This document shows positions 45,890 to 55,506 of a DNA stretch of 64,000 bases, in pieces; position 1 is the stretch's first letter, and the number at the start of each line of letters is the position of its first letter. The stretch is from NCBI GenBank assembly GCA_922989275.2, contig OV277856.1, positions 81,177,038 to 81,241,037 on the forward strand, written 5' to 3'. Under the pieces are notes generated by a model. It saw only the letters and a list, made by a program, of their open reading frames with translations, did not search any database and was not told where the DNA came from. Source of the DNA: Gari tellinella. Taxonomy: Eukaryota; Mollusca; Bivalvia; Cardiida; Psammobiidae. Both the position numbers and the translations under genes were made by a program.

Positions 45890-46000
45890 TCCCGGCCTAT
45901 ATGACGTTGTCGCAACAAGCGTTGTCCTTGTCGTTGCTGACTTTATTGCGACACGCTAATATAATATCCACGTGTACCTGGCAAAGACAACTTTTTCCCG
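45890..46000. repeat. Copy of the 380-500 repeat
   Basis: GTTGCTGACTTTATTGCGAC and ATATCCACGTGTACCTGGCA match 425-480. Confidence 0.65.
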
Positions 46001-46357
46001 ATTGCAGGATATACATATATCTACATACATTGTTAACAATATTACTGTTGTTGGAGTACTAAACTTTTAGGTTGAGTCAATAAATTATTTGCTGACCCGT
46101 GATACTGTAGCGTATAGGCCATATAAACTTACATCCTTCTTGTATCAACTCGCAAGTAAAACAGTAACTGCATGTGAGCGGTATTACTATTACATTAAAG
46201 TTGGTAGATCTACGTATATACTATCATAAATAGAAATATAGTACTTACATTTCACACTGAGCTTCTAAGTATCGACTGCACAGCTCAATCCTGAAGGTTC
46301 ACTAGTACGAGTGCGTGGAGACCCTAGAGAAACACTGGCCGTGCAGTTGTATTGACA

Positions 46358-46557
46358 TGCCATGCCGTCATCTTACACAAGTGTCGTCTGCCTTGACAAA
46401 CTGATATTGAAATGACTGACAAACAGATATTGAAATGAGTGTCAAACAGTCTAGATCCTGATCTGACGACGCGTTACGCGGCGTCAGATCAGAATCCAGA
46501 CTGTTTGCAAATACAGCTGTAACAATGGAACTCGGGATAGGACAGTGCAAGGGTTAT
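46358..46557. mobile_element. Type-1 hairpin MITE
   Basis: The outer ends are ATGCCATGCCGTCATCTTAC and GATAGGACAGTGCAAGGGTT. The core palindrome GTCAAACAGTCTAGATCC... spans 46440-46508. Confidence 0.75.
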
Positions 46558-46559
46558 AA

Positions 46560-47720
46560 TACTGAGATAACATGGGTAAACACAAGTCCCCCCGGCCTCC
46601 TTGTATACTGTGCCAAACTGCCAACGCAACATCTCCGAGTTCCCTTCTATTTTCATATCAGAGCGGGTGTTTTAAATCGATGGAAAAGTTGACATTAAAT
46701 TATTAAATGTTTTTATTTGTGTTTTTAGATTGAAGTACTGTCATCAACGTTGTTAATATTGGCAACGAATTTTCTTTGACACTTCTGACGAATAATAACC
46801 ATCTATCCAAACGTATCGCTAATTTCTGGTTAACATTCCCCTTTGAAAATGCATTGGAATGAGATTTCTGAACAGTTGTTATCACAAAATTCCATATTTT
46901 TGTGACCAAATGCCAATTCATTTTGTTTTTGTTTACCAAGAGTATTGTCCATTGTTCACTCTATGAATTGCAGAAGAAATCTATTCAGGATATGGACACA
47001 TTACAGAATTGACCAGACTAACTTAAGACATGTTTAACATTGGAAGTAATGGGAATATCCGGGGTGTTGCGTTGGAAGTTTGGCATAGTATATATAAAAA
47101 GTGAACTGTTCTTCATCCAATCTCATCTTATAGGTGATATAATCTTTAGGCAACTACAAGAGTTTATTTCTATGTGACATGTATATTACGTGCACTACTA
47201 GATCTACGTATGGTGGTTGCTTCTGCCATGGGTTTAGCTGTATATTTCTGATAGATCGCTTAGCTTCGTCCTTCAATTATGTTTTATACAAGCATAACTG
47301 TATTGCACCAAGTGAGTAGTCGATACCCGTTCTGTTTGAAATAGCTATGTTCAAAAGTCTAGACAAAATAGTAACGATCCAGTAAAGCTCGGGTTGTCTA
47401 CTGTGACGCTTATGCAGAAACCATCATGCTTATATTGGGCATTCCAGCCATGCATTTGGAAACTATTTCATAGACTGTAAACAACGTAGACCAAGATAAA
47501 AAAGTGTCGAAACAGGAGCTGCCCTGTTTGAACTAAAAGTTATAAAATGCTGGTGTTTCTAAGAATGACAAACAGACTACATCCTCGGATTAGACATGAA
47601 CGTTTTTCTACGACTGCTGATCTGTGTTTGCACTGTTTTCAATATTATTATATAAAGTTCAAATAACCCCGTCCTTATCTATTTACATGCTAGCTGTGGA
47701 TATGCCCTGCAGTGATTACT
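46560..47720. other. Mostly unique stretch
   Basis: No supported gene is seen. A short frame at 47595 (MNVFLRLLICVCTVFNIII) is signal-peptide-like but stops after 19 codons. Confidence 0.4.
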
Positions 47721-47725
47721 CTGAA

Positions 47726-47866
47726 AACAGTTTGGCTCCTAATGAGACGCCGCGTCACGCGGCGTCTCATCAGGATACAAACACAGGGCCCCGACACGAT
47801 TGCTTTCTGACAGAAAAAATCGTCAGAAGGTATATATAGAGACAAGGGGTACAACTGATTGTCAGG
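47726..47866. mobile_element. Type-1 hairpin core abutting a hAT-like end
   Basis: The hairpin (47726-47783) is followed by CACAGGGCCCCGACACGATT and then TATATATAGAGACAAGGGGT, the terminal ~85 bases of the hAT-like family. That element is then cut by the LINE fragment starting near 47868. Confidence 0.75.
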
Positions 47867-47867
47867 A

Positions 47868-48287
47868 AACTGTTCAATATCGCAAGAACAGAAAATCATC
47901 CGTTTTCAAAAACGTGCAGCAAGGCTTATTCTTAATAAAGATAAAACTGCCCATTCAGCTGATCTCTTCAAAGAGCTTAATTGGATGACTTTTCCGGAAA
48001 GAGTTCAATTTCACAAAGCTACTCTAATGTTCAAAGTATTCAGAGGTTTGGCACCTGCATATTTATATGATTTGTTCACACTACAATCAAATGTGCATGA
48101 TAGAAATTTAAGGACGTCATCAAAATCTCAGTTATATTCTCCCAGACCAAAGTCTGAATTTTTCAGGAGGTCGTTTGCCTATTCTGGAGCTATTATTTGG
48201 AATAATTTGCCTTTGAACATAAGAAATGCTGGATCACTTGCCTCATTTAAGACTTCATACCTTAAATGGGTTAAATTAGGCACATAG
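47868..48287 (+). pseudogene. LINE reverse transcriptase C-terminus (L2/CR1-like)
   Basis: An uninterrupted frame encodes IIRFQKRAARLILNKD, LFKELNWMTFPERVQFHKAT, FKVFRGLAPAYLYDLF, NLRTSSKSQLYSPRPKSEF, RRSFAYSGAIIWNNLPLNIR and SLASFKTSYLKWVK, ending at a stop at 48285. This is the standard carboxy end of L2/CR1-like LINE proteins after the RT fingers, thumb and palm. It is a 5'-truncated but otherwise undamaged copy, so fairly young. The 3' UTR probably runs to about 48460. Confidence 0.92.
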
Positions 48288-48664
48288 TGTTGTCACTTAT
48301 AATGCTTCAAAATGTAGTTTAGTGATGAATATTTGCTACTCAGGGGTTGAAGTTTCATTTTCCACTACATGTATAATTTTAGATTTATAAAAAAGTTAAA
48401 TAACTGTTTAGGAAATGTATTACAATGCACCAAGTTTTCTACATCCCGCATATTGTAGTTTGCAGCTGACGTAAAATGTACATTTAGTTTAATATGGCTT
48501 TATTTCACTTTTCCTTAGACCTGTACCAGTCTAACCATCGCACTATTTGACACATAACCTCATAGAAGCGCCTTTTAACGCATTAAATTTATGCAGTTTT
48601 ATCTAGTTACAAAAAGTTGATTAAAATAATTGCTAGATCTATTATCTTAGCAAATGGTAACGTA

Positions 48665-48750
48665 ATGGTGGCTGAAGGTAGCGCTTAATGCATCTTAAGG
48701 CGCATTCTGCTTTACTTTCAGCCTGCTTTAACTGCCATCTGTCTTCAAAG
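48665..48750. mobile_element. Hairpin MITE (type 3), left arm damaged
   Basis: GAAGGTAGCGCTTAATGCAT then GCGCATTCTGCTTTACTTTC and AGCCTGCTTTAACTGCCATC. Confidence 0.65.
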
Positions 48751-48892
48751 CTTGAATTATGCCGTTTGCGTTAATGTTAACATTGCGATGGTTTCATGTT
48801 GGCTTTGTTTTGGCTATTGAGCCCCTGGCCGGCTGTTACACTATTAACCTTTAGCCCGCTAATTATGTCGATGCATATGTAGTAGTTTTTTG

Positions 48893-48960
48893 CTGAAAAT
48901 GTAGACCCAGATGAGATACCTCCATAAGGAGCTCTCTGACCAGAGTATACATTGTTTGCT
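48893..48960. mobile_element. Diverged type-1/2 hairpin core
   Basis: GAAAATGTAGACCCAGATGA and GAGTATACATTGTTTGC flank TACCTCCATAAGGAGCTC. Confidence 0.6.
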
Positions 48961-49249
48961 AGGAAAAGAAATGATTCTGAAATAGATAAAATTCCACGTT
49001 TTCAAATACATTGTATTCTACTTTCGAGTAAATGAATTGATAAAATATTCCTAAAAGGAGGGACATTTTTGAAAATGCGATGAGCTAGGGTTAATGGCTG
49101 ACCAGGGTCTTAGGAGCTTGTTAGAGCTTCTATGTGTTATGGCAGCTACAATAGACATATAGATACTTGAGCATTACCATACCTGCATTTTGTTTTAACC
49201 CTTTACTCCATAGATATGTATCACAATTAATGTTTTCTGTTCTCTAGTA

Positions 49250-49350
49250 GATGGTATCTTGAAGCGGGCTTAAAGTAAAACAGAAAGCACATTTGGGCTC
49301 ACTTTGCTTTACTTTCAACCTGGTTTAAGTGGTCACCTCTCTTCAATACT
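49250..49350. mobile_element. Hairpin MITE (type 3)
   Basis: GGTATCTTGAAGCGGGCTTA and the inverse ...CAACCTGGTTTAAGTGGTC flank AGAAAGCACATTTGGGCTC. Confidence 0.7.
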
Positions 49351-49561
49351 AGAAATATACCATTGATTAAAGGGTTTAAAATATCTGCGGTATCTCTTTT
49401 GATATATAATTTAACCGGTCTAGATATTTCCTACTTGTTAAAACGTCGTTTTATGTTCGCTTTATATTGCCTATATCTATTGAATATTCATGTGTAAATA
49501 ACAAATCGTGAACAGTATGACACTAATGCATTATTATTTTCAGTTTGATCTTTAAAAGTCT

Positions 49562-49636
49562 CTAAGTAAACAGAGTAGACCCTGTGTAGAGCTCCTACAG
49601 GTTCTGTCTTTTCTGGATCCACTCTGTTTGCAAAGG
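49562..49636. mobile_element. Diverged type-1 hairpin core
   Basis: GTAAACAGAGTAGACCCTG and GGATCCACTCTGTTTGC flank AGAGCTCCTACAGGTTCTG. Confidence 0.65.
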
Positions 49637-49785
49637 TTTAAAAATACTGTTTTTGTTCCCGTCTCACATAATGCGTGTTGTATATATGTTAATTTTGTTT
49701 GTGGACCATATTGAAAATTGGTTTGTTTGTTTGTTATCAAATATGTAATCCACATGAAATAAAGTCATTATAGTATATTTTCACC

Positions 49786-50110
49786 CTATCTCGACAAAAC
49801 CGGGCATATCATGAATAAATATTGATGAACCGACACTTTTGTTGCATTTCTGTCTAGCTAATATAATATCCTTCCATAAAAACATAACATAAAACCAACT
49901 GTAAGCATGTACTTTCAAAAGTGACTATTTTTACACACAGATATCAATGAATTTTGGAAAACGGGACATGGGTTCGTTCACAGCCGATACAACATTGACC
50001 AATACTCTACGCTTGTCTAGGCGGTAATATCGAGCATAACAGTCATACAGTTCAATAGATATATCCATTTTTAGACCCGCGATAGCGGAGCGTAGCGAAG
50101 CGGTAGCGGG
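49786..50110 (-). mobile_element. hAT-like interior copy followed by a GC-rich hairpin
   Basis: TCACCCTATCTCGACA, TGTCTAGCTAATATAATATC and CGAGCATAACAGTCATACAG match the 41964-42554 element inverted. The copy ends at a separate palindrome TAGACCCGC...GCGGGTCTA (50068-50104). Confidence 0.75.
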
Positions 50111-50900
50111 TCTATGAATATGGTTTTCGGAAAATACTACATCCCTTAGCGCAAATCTGACAACCGCCAAGGACTGTGCCAGAAAATAGTGCTCATTGTG
50201 ATCTACGCTTTTATAGCACTTTCAAATGGGAAAGTAAGTTTACCTCTTTTGATGTATCTATTATGAGATTGTCAATGTTTGTTGGAAGGTCCGAATATGT
50301 ATTTTGCTTTATTTCAAAGAAAATGTTGGTAAGTATTCATTCGCGAATATCGGCGATGTTCGTTTTACGAAGCAATACTCGGCCTTTTCCGTATTGCAAT
50401 AGTTACCACCGACAAGTATAACGGGAAAAGCCGATGGCACACTGCTATCACGTGACTTTATCTTACCTGTAAAAGCCGTTTTCACGAAAAGGCTCAAGTT
50501 TGGGATCAGCTCAACTCTTACAACGGGCTTAAATTATTTAACTGTATCTCTTGAGCCTGTTACGATGAGTCTGATCAACTAACAGATCAGCTGAGCCAGT
50601 TATTAAGCGCTAACGCGATGTTATTTCAATGATTCGAGCGGCCCAATCCGCTGAATACTCTTTCGTATCGGAGGATGTAAAACCGAAAAATCGGGAAACT
50701 CCATGACTTTTTCAATCATTTGCTGTAAATAATGGACCCAAAGAAGAGGATTTGTAACTGTACAGATGGCGAGAAAGTCGAAGAAACTCGCCGTTGTCCA
50801 GCTTACCCAACAAACCAAGCATGCCTTTCAGAAAATTTCTCGTGAGGCGAACTGGACAGAAATCGATGAGATTTGACAGGCTCAGCTGTCGATGGTCAAA

Positions 50901-50931
50901 CCACAGAATTATACATTGTATAATTCCGTGG
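50901..50931. repeat. 31-bp palindrome between direct repeats
   Basis: CCACAGAATTATACATTGTA and TAATTCCGTGG form a near-perfect palindrome. GGTCAAAC occurs on both sides (50894, 50930). Confidence 0.8.
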
Positions 50932-51059
50932 TCAAACTGAAATGGTGAGTTGTTTTAAAATTTTCTTTCATAGATAGATATGGAATGACGATTTCTGCGT
51001 GTTTGAATAACGGATTATTTCTTTACTTTATAGCATGTCTCCAATTCGGAATACGTGAT

Positions 51060-51105
51060 AATTTAATGTAAAGCAGAATGCGTTTTTCTGCTTTACTTTC
51101 AGCTG
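51060..51105. mobile_element. Type-3 hairpin core
   Basis: GTAAAGCAGAATGCG and TTTCTGCTTTACTTTC form a compact hairpin. Confidence 0.65.
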
Positions 51106-51216
51106 GGTTACTAGAAAAAGTTAATCCGAAATCAAACGGAATCCACCGAAGTCGATGTGAATATATAGTAACTATATTCCCTTTACCCGATTGGCAATTT
51201 CTAGTTGTGAAGTTTA

Positions 51217-51485
51217 CCGCCTCGTTAGCTCAGTGGTAGAGTGTCCGCTTTCGAGGCGGGAGGTTGTGGGTTCGATCCCCAGCCGGGTCATACCAAAGAC
51301 CATTATAAAAACGGTACTAGTAGCTCCCTTGCCTGACGCTCGGCATTGTAAGGGTAGTACTAGGAAGGTAAATGTAATGCCAAGGTAAGTATGCATGTTT
51401 GTCGCAATAAAAGCTCTACAGAGCTTATGTTGATTGTTTACCATATGATTATTCGACGTTAAATAAAGCTTGCCTTTGCCTTTTT
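51217..51485 (+). mobile_element. tRNA-derived SINE, Meta-domain-like
   Basis: The head (51219-51290) has a D-arm GCTCAGTGGTAGAGT, an anticodon arm TCCGC-TTTCGAG-GCGGG (anticodon TCG, arginine-like) and a T-loop TTCGATC, with a poorly paired acceptor stem. The body has TAGTAGCTCCCTTGCCTGAC and GCTCGGCATTG followed by AGGGTAGTACTAGG, which from memory resembles the Meta-SINE central domain of bivalves. The tail is CGACGTTAAATAAAGC then CTTTGCCTTTTT. TGAAGTTTA (51208) and TGAAGTTATA (51486) are likely target duplications. It is not a functional tRNA gene. Confidence 0.88.
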
Positions 51486-51547
51486 TGAAGTTATAAATCC
51501 ACTTAAACCAGGTAGAAAGCTTTAAGACACATACTTTCAGCGTACCC

Positions 51548-51778
51548 CTTTAATTCCTCCCTGAAAGCTCAAAATTGACAATTTTAGTTTCAAGTTAGTC
51601 CAGTCCATTTTTGATCTTTTACTATTAGGCTAAATTAGGGAAGATTTTTACAATATTTCTTCAAAATGATAACAGTGAAGACCCTGATCCTTAAGATCAG
51701 GGTCTAGACTACTGTGTTTGCATATAGGACAAGTGTACTCCTCACAGGTAGCTGTCTGCGAATGACATATAAAGTGGA
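51548..51778 (-). mobile_element. Degenerate type-2 hairpin MITE, inverted
   Basis: TTAATTCCTCCCTGAAAGCT, AGTTAGTCCAGTCC and GACCCTGATCCTTAAGATCA follow the order of 42867-43114. The palindrome is shortened and the right TTAA is lost. Confidence 0.7.
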
Positions 51779-51878
51779 ACAACTGTTTTCTTTCATGAAG
51801 GAATAAATGAAGTAAAAAGGCGTATCTGTGGATAAAAATGGGTAATAATTTCATAAACAGTTGTAAAAAAGGTATATA

Positions 51879-52022
51879 TGTAGCCGGGTTGCGTATATGA
51901 TTCAATGGTGAAAGATTTATGTAAGCGGCCCGGTGGTTCAGTCGGTAGAACACTTGCCCTAATCGCAAGGGGTCTCGAGTTCGAGCCCCGGTCTGGCTGC
52001 ATATTTTTCTCACCATGTTACA
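51879..52022 (+). repeat. TRIM left LTR
   Basis: It runs from TGTAGCC to GTTACA, 144 bp, about 90% identical to the right LTR. The tRNA-like block inside has anticodon loop CCTAATC. Confidence 0.85.
51932..52001 (+). tRNA. tRNA-like block in the left LTR
   Basis: The D-arm GTTCAGTCGGTAGAAC and anticodon stem CTTGC/GCAAG are perfect. The T-loop is TTCGAGC. The anticodon position reads TAA, changed from the TGT of the right copy, and the T-stem has a mismatch. Probably not a functional tRNA. Confidence 0.6.
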
Positions 52023-52036
52023 TTTGGCGGCTAAAT

Positions 52037-52049
52037 TGGCGCCCAACGT
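52037..52049 (+). promoter_or_regulatory. Primer-binding site
   Basis: TGGCGCCCAACGT matches the complement of the 3' end of lysine tRNA as used by many retroelements; the remaining five bases of the usual 18 do not match. It stands 14 bases after the LTR end, further than usual. Confidence 0.75.
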
Positions 52050-52151
52050 AAATAACCCGTAGGATAATATGTAACTCGTAGAGTGTACAGAAATAATAAT
52101 AAGAAACTCGTGGAGTGTTCTTTATTTAGAATTCGGGACGAATTCTTGTGT

Positions 52152-52163
52152 AGAGGGGGTGTG
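52152..52163 (+). promoter_or_regulatory. Polypurine tract
   Basis: AGAGGGGGTGTG directly precedes the right LTR, where plus-strand priming would occur. Confidence 0.65.
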
Positions 52164-52310
52164 TGTAGCCGGGTTGAGTTTATGATTAAATGGTGAAAGA
52201 TTTAAAATGTAAGCGGCCCGGTGGTTCAGTCGGTAGAACACTTGCCCTGTAAGCAAGGGGTCCCGGGTTCGAGCCCCAGTCTGGTTGCATATTTTTCTCA
52301 CCATGTTACA
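52164..52310 (+). repeat. TRIM right LTR
   Basis: It is 147 bp from TGTAGCC to GTTACA. Differences from the left LTR are few and spread out, which suggests an old but not ancient insertion. Confidence 0.85.
52217..52289 (+). tRNA. tRNA-Thr(TGT)-like block in the right LTR
   Basis: The acceptor GGCCCGG pairs with TCTGGTT mainly by G-C and G-T. The D-arm GTTC/GAAC and anticodon arm CTTGC-CCTGTAA-GCAAG are perfect, giving anticodon TGT. The T-arm CCGGG-TTCGAGC-CCCAG has one mismatch. A and B boxes are intact, so Pol III transcription is plausible. It could be a Pol III promoter rather than a working tRNA. Confidence 0.65.
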
Positions 52311-52313
52311 TAA

Positions 52314-52996
52314 TAGACGATGTGAACCTAGACGATGTAAACCAGTTTTTTTGGACGATGTGAACCACTTTTACAGGGGATGTGAACCACCCTATCAGAT
52401 GATCAGATGTGAACTAACACTTTGTTTTTAAAAAAATTGTATAAGTTTTCTTGCATTTAACTTACTGTTCTAAAAGTTATATAGACTGAAAATATGTTAA
52501 CTTTATTTCTCTGATAGTATTATCTAAACTCTTATTCAGGACAAGATTTTGGAATATCATAGGATAATGCGATGCTGTGGAGCGTGAGAATTAAACGTCT
52601 ATGAAGGAAAACAAAAGCAAGAACCTTAAACCAGTCCCTAAATTACTTAAGTAATCGTGCTGTACCTGATTAAAGGACTATAAAGAATCATAGAAGACTT
52701 CTTGCATTTGTTTTCTTTCATAGACAATTTATTCTCATGCTTCATGGCATCACATAATCCACCCAGAATCTACAGTGTTGGTCCAATATGAGCTTAAAAT
52801 AGCACAATAACAGGTTAATCAACCCATTAAAGTTGACATATTTTTTCAACTTTTACAACTATTTCTGATAGTGCACTTATAAATTTTAAAATAAAATGTT
52901 GGTTCACATCGTCTGATGGGGTGGTTCACATCTTCTGGTAAAATGGTACACATTGGCGGTGGTTCATATCGGCGGTGGTTCACATCGTCCCTAATT
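52314..52996. mobile_element. Element with inverted ends made of GATGTGAACC repeats
   Basis: The left end (52316-52420) has five direct copies of GACGATGTGAACC-like units. The right end (52895-52995) has about five in inverse orientation (GGTTCACATCGTC). One stretch, GATGTGAACCACC-CTATCAGATGA, pairs across the element in order. TAA stands at both edges (52311-52313, 52996-52998). The left edge adjoins the TRIM. The interior is non-coding. Confidence 0.7.
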
Positions 52997-53269
52997 CTGT
53001 AAAAATATATATTTCCACCTTTTATGTATTGGTTGTAATAAATTGCAAAGGAAATATACAAAAAATGGAATAACAATCAGTTTCTTTTTATGGAATAGGA
53101 GTTAATTAAATGCATGCATAATTATCCCCGAATTGAAGAAATTAGGTTCATATAGGACAGTCATGAATATGTGAATAAGGTGTCTGGCCAGGCTCTAGTC
53201 TACACTGTTTTTCAATGTCCTTTATAATAGTAGACACTAGGCTTAACCCATCAGAGCCTATAATACAGT

Positions 53270-53451
53270 ATTTACTCTTTGCATGTTGGGTAATTTTTTT
53301 CCATCTGCAACATTTGTCGTCTGCTATTGTTCTAAATAAGACATTTCTAAATTTCTTTTCAAAACATGGTCAGAGTGTCAAACAGTTTACGCAGCGTCTC
53401 ATCTGGATCCAAACTGTTTGCAAATGCAATCGCTAGCATGCAAAGAGTTAA
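53270..53451. mobile_element. Type-1 hairpin MITE with one arm deleted
   Basis: It has TACTCTTTGCATGTTGGG at the left and GCTAGCATGCAAAGAGTTAA at the right. Of the core, GTCAAACAGTTTACGCAGCG joins GGATCCAAACTGTTTGC directly. Confidence 0.75.
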
Positions 53452-53572
53452 AGAGGCTCGCAACCAGATTTAGCATCAAAAATAGTAATTTGTAAATATA
53501 TGTCAAATGCTTAAATATAAATGGGTAAGATTTAGTTAAGGATAATAAATTCTGTTAAAAAATGCATTTCAA

Positions 53573-54834
53573 ACAAGAGGGCCTGAAGGCCCTGATATCG
53601 CTCACCTGTTGTACTGAAGTTTGATAGCTTTATCTTACTGTTTCATCAGTTTTAATTTAAATCCATTCAAATTTGTAGTATAGCATGTAAACAATTTTGG
53701 AATATAACCTCATAATTCTAGTATGGTAGAGTACATCAAGGGCAGATAACTAGAGCCTAAACAATACTGAAATGAAGCCTTTTCTAGCATTTCAAAGTCT
53801 ATCAAGGGCAGATGACTATTGCTACAATGATTAGATTTCAACAATAATTGCACTCCTTTGAGAACTTATATGTACATGTATATACTTTGTGTGCAAGTAA
53901 AATCAAAATCCATTAAAAACTGTAGTTGCAAAAGTGTAAACGCTGTTCGATATGGCATTTTCAGCAATTCAAGGGCAGACAACTCTTGACCTATAGGTCA
54001 GATTTCAACCATAATCACACTTATTTGAACTCTTATGGTCATATATAATCTGAGCAAGTTTGAAAAAGACCGGATAAAAATTGTGGCCTCTAGAGTGTAA
54101 ACACCCTTAAATATGACATTTTCAGCAATTCAAAGGTAGATAACTCTCAACCTATCTGTCAGATTTCAATCATAATCAAACTCAATCGAACTCTTATGGT
54201 CATATACAATCTGAGCAAGTTTGAGATAGATTGGATAAAAATTGTGACCCCTGGAGAGTAAACACCCTTAAATATGACAATTTCAGCATTTCAAAGGTAG
54301 ATAACTCTCTACTTATTAGTCTGATTTCAACAAAAATCGAACTCATCTGAACTCTTATAGTTATATACAATCTGAGCATGTTTGAGATAGATTGGATAAA
54401 AATTGTGGCCTCTAGAGTGTAAACACTGTTAAATTAATATGGCATTTTCAGCAATTCAAAGGTAGATAACTCTCAACCTATTGATCAGATTTCAACCATA
54501 ATCAAACTCATCTAAACTCTAATGGTCATATACAATCTGAGCAAGTTTGAGATAGATTTGATAAAAATTGTGGCCTCTAGAGTGTAAACACCCTTAAATA
54601 TGGCATTTTCAGCAATTCAAAGGTAGAATACTCTTGACCTATTTGTCCGATTTCAACCATAATCGAACTCATTCGAACTCTTATGGTAATATACCATCTG
54701 AGCAAGTAAGAGAAAGATTGGATAAATAATGTGGCCTCTAGAGTGTAAACACTAAAATTGTTGACGACGGACGACGCACGACGGACATTCAAGTATTGCA
54801 ATAGCTCACCCTGAGCTAGCTCAGGTGAGCTAAA
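53573..54834. repeat. ~165-bp array with conserved head and hairpin cap
   Basis: The head AACAAGAGGGCCTGAAGGCC and ATATCGCTCACCTG is followed by about six units with TTTCAGCAATTCAAAGGTAG, ATAACTCTCAACCTAT and TGTGGCCTCTAGAGTGTAAA. The right end is GACGACGGACGACGCACGAC and then the hairpin TAGCTCACCCTGAGC/GCTCAGGTGAGCTA followed by AA. Confidence 0.85.
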
Positions 54835-54848
54835 AAAGAAAAAGAAGA

Positions 54849-54938
54849 ATCTCTGGTAGGATTCGAACCCGTGACCCTCCATGCGGAGACAAACATGAAA
54901 AATGAGGAAGCACCTTTACTACCTCGGCTACCAGCGCT
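54849..54938 (-). pseudogene. Serine-type tRNA pseudogene or SINE head
   Basis: On the minus strand TAGCCGAGGTAG resembles an A box and GGGTTCGAATCCT is a perfect B box. Between them CTCC-GCAT-GGAG forms a long variable arm as in serine tRNAs. The anticodon arm does not fold. It lies 15 bases beyond the hairpin cap of the preceding repeat. Confidence 0.6.
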
Positions 54939-55506
54939 CTCTATATATATATGGTAGCGAATTAACGTACTTCACTGGTAGCGATCGATAATACTTTATT
55001 CAGCTCGGGTTTATGTCTGAGCCCTTGTAGAGAAGCAACAACAACAACTATACCGTCAGCTGACGCTATAGAAAAACGATGGAAAATATCTAAAATAACT
55101 AAGATTCGGTGATGATTATTGATACTTTTTTTGGACTGATCATATTTTTTTAATGTCAGAAGCCAAATAATGCCACAAATGTGCTTTTATTTGAGCATTT
55201 TATTTTATTTTGACAAGTACACCATCCGGTTGCGAGTCCCTTTAAGAGTAAAGTCGTCTTTTACAAAGACTGAAAGTGTGAAGAGTGCATTTGTCCCATG
55301 CAGGCAGGTTATATTCACACCATAGGACACCTAAAGATCCATCTGATCAGAATTTGCACTGTTTGTCATTTTGAAAATTATGAATTATAAAATACATCCC
55401 TAAATAGTATCAAATTGACTGATATTTAATTAATTAGAAAATGGAATGGTTGATCTGAAGTTTTTTAAACTTTTGTGAGTTAAATAGGTTAATACTTGTA
55501 TTTCAG

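Larger units (their letters stand above)
51879..52310 (+). mobile_element. Miniature LTR retrotransposon (TRIM) with tRNA-like LTRs
   Basis: Two direct repeats of 144 and 147 bp (51879-52022, 52164-52310), both beginning TGTAGCCGGGTTG and ending CACCATGTTACA, frame only 141 bp. Fourteen bases after the left repeat is TGGCGCCCAACGT, the first 13 bases of the standard lysine-tRNA primer-binding site. Just before the right repeat is the purine-rich tract AGAGGGGGTGTG. LTR, PBS, short interior, PPT and LTR in this order define a terminal-repeat retrotransposon in miniature. It has no coding capacity. Each LTR contains a ~75-bp tRNA-like block with A and B boxes. A clean target duplication is not seen (TATATA left, TAATAG right). 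Confidence 0.85.

Noticed and set aside
47595..47654. Small secreted peptide MNVFLRLLICVCTVF...
   Set aside because: It stops after 19 codons, no downstream exon is evident, and hydrophobic short frames are common by chance in AT-rich DNA.
23756..47839. Many short frames ending with peptides of the ANSLDPDQTPR type
   Set aside because: These are translations of type-1 hairpin MITE cores on either strand and not proteins.
51219..51290. Functional tRNA-Arg(TCG) gene
   Set aside because: The acceptor stem pairs badly and the sequence continues into a SINE body with a tail and target duplications.
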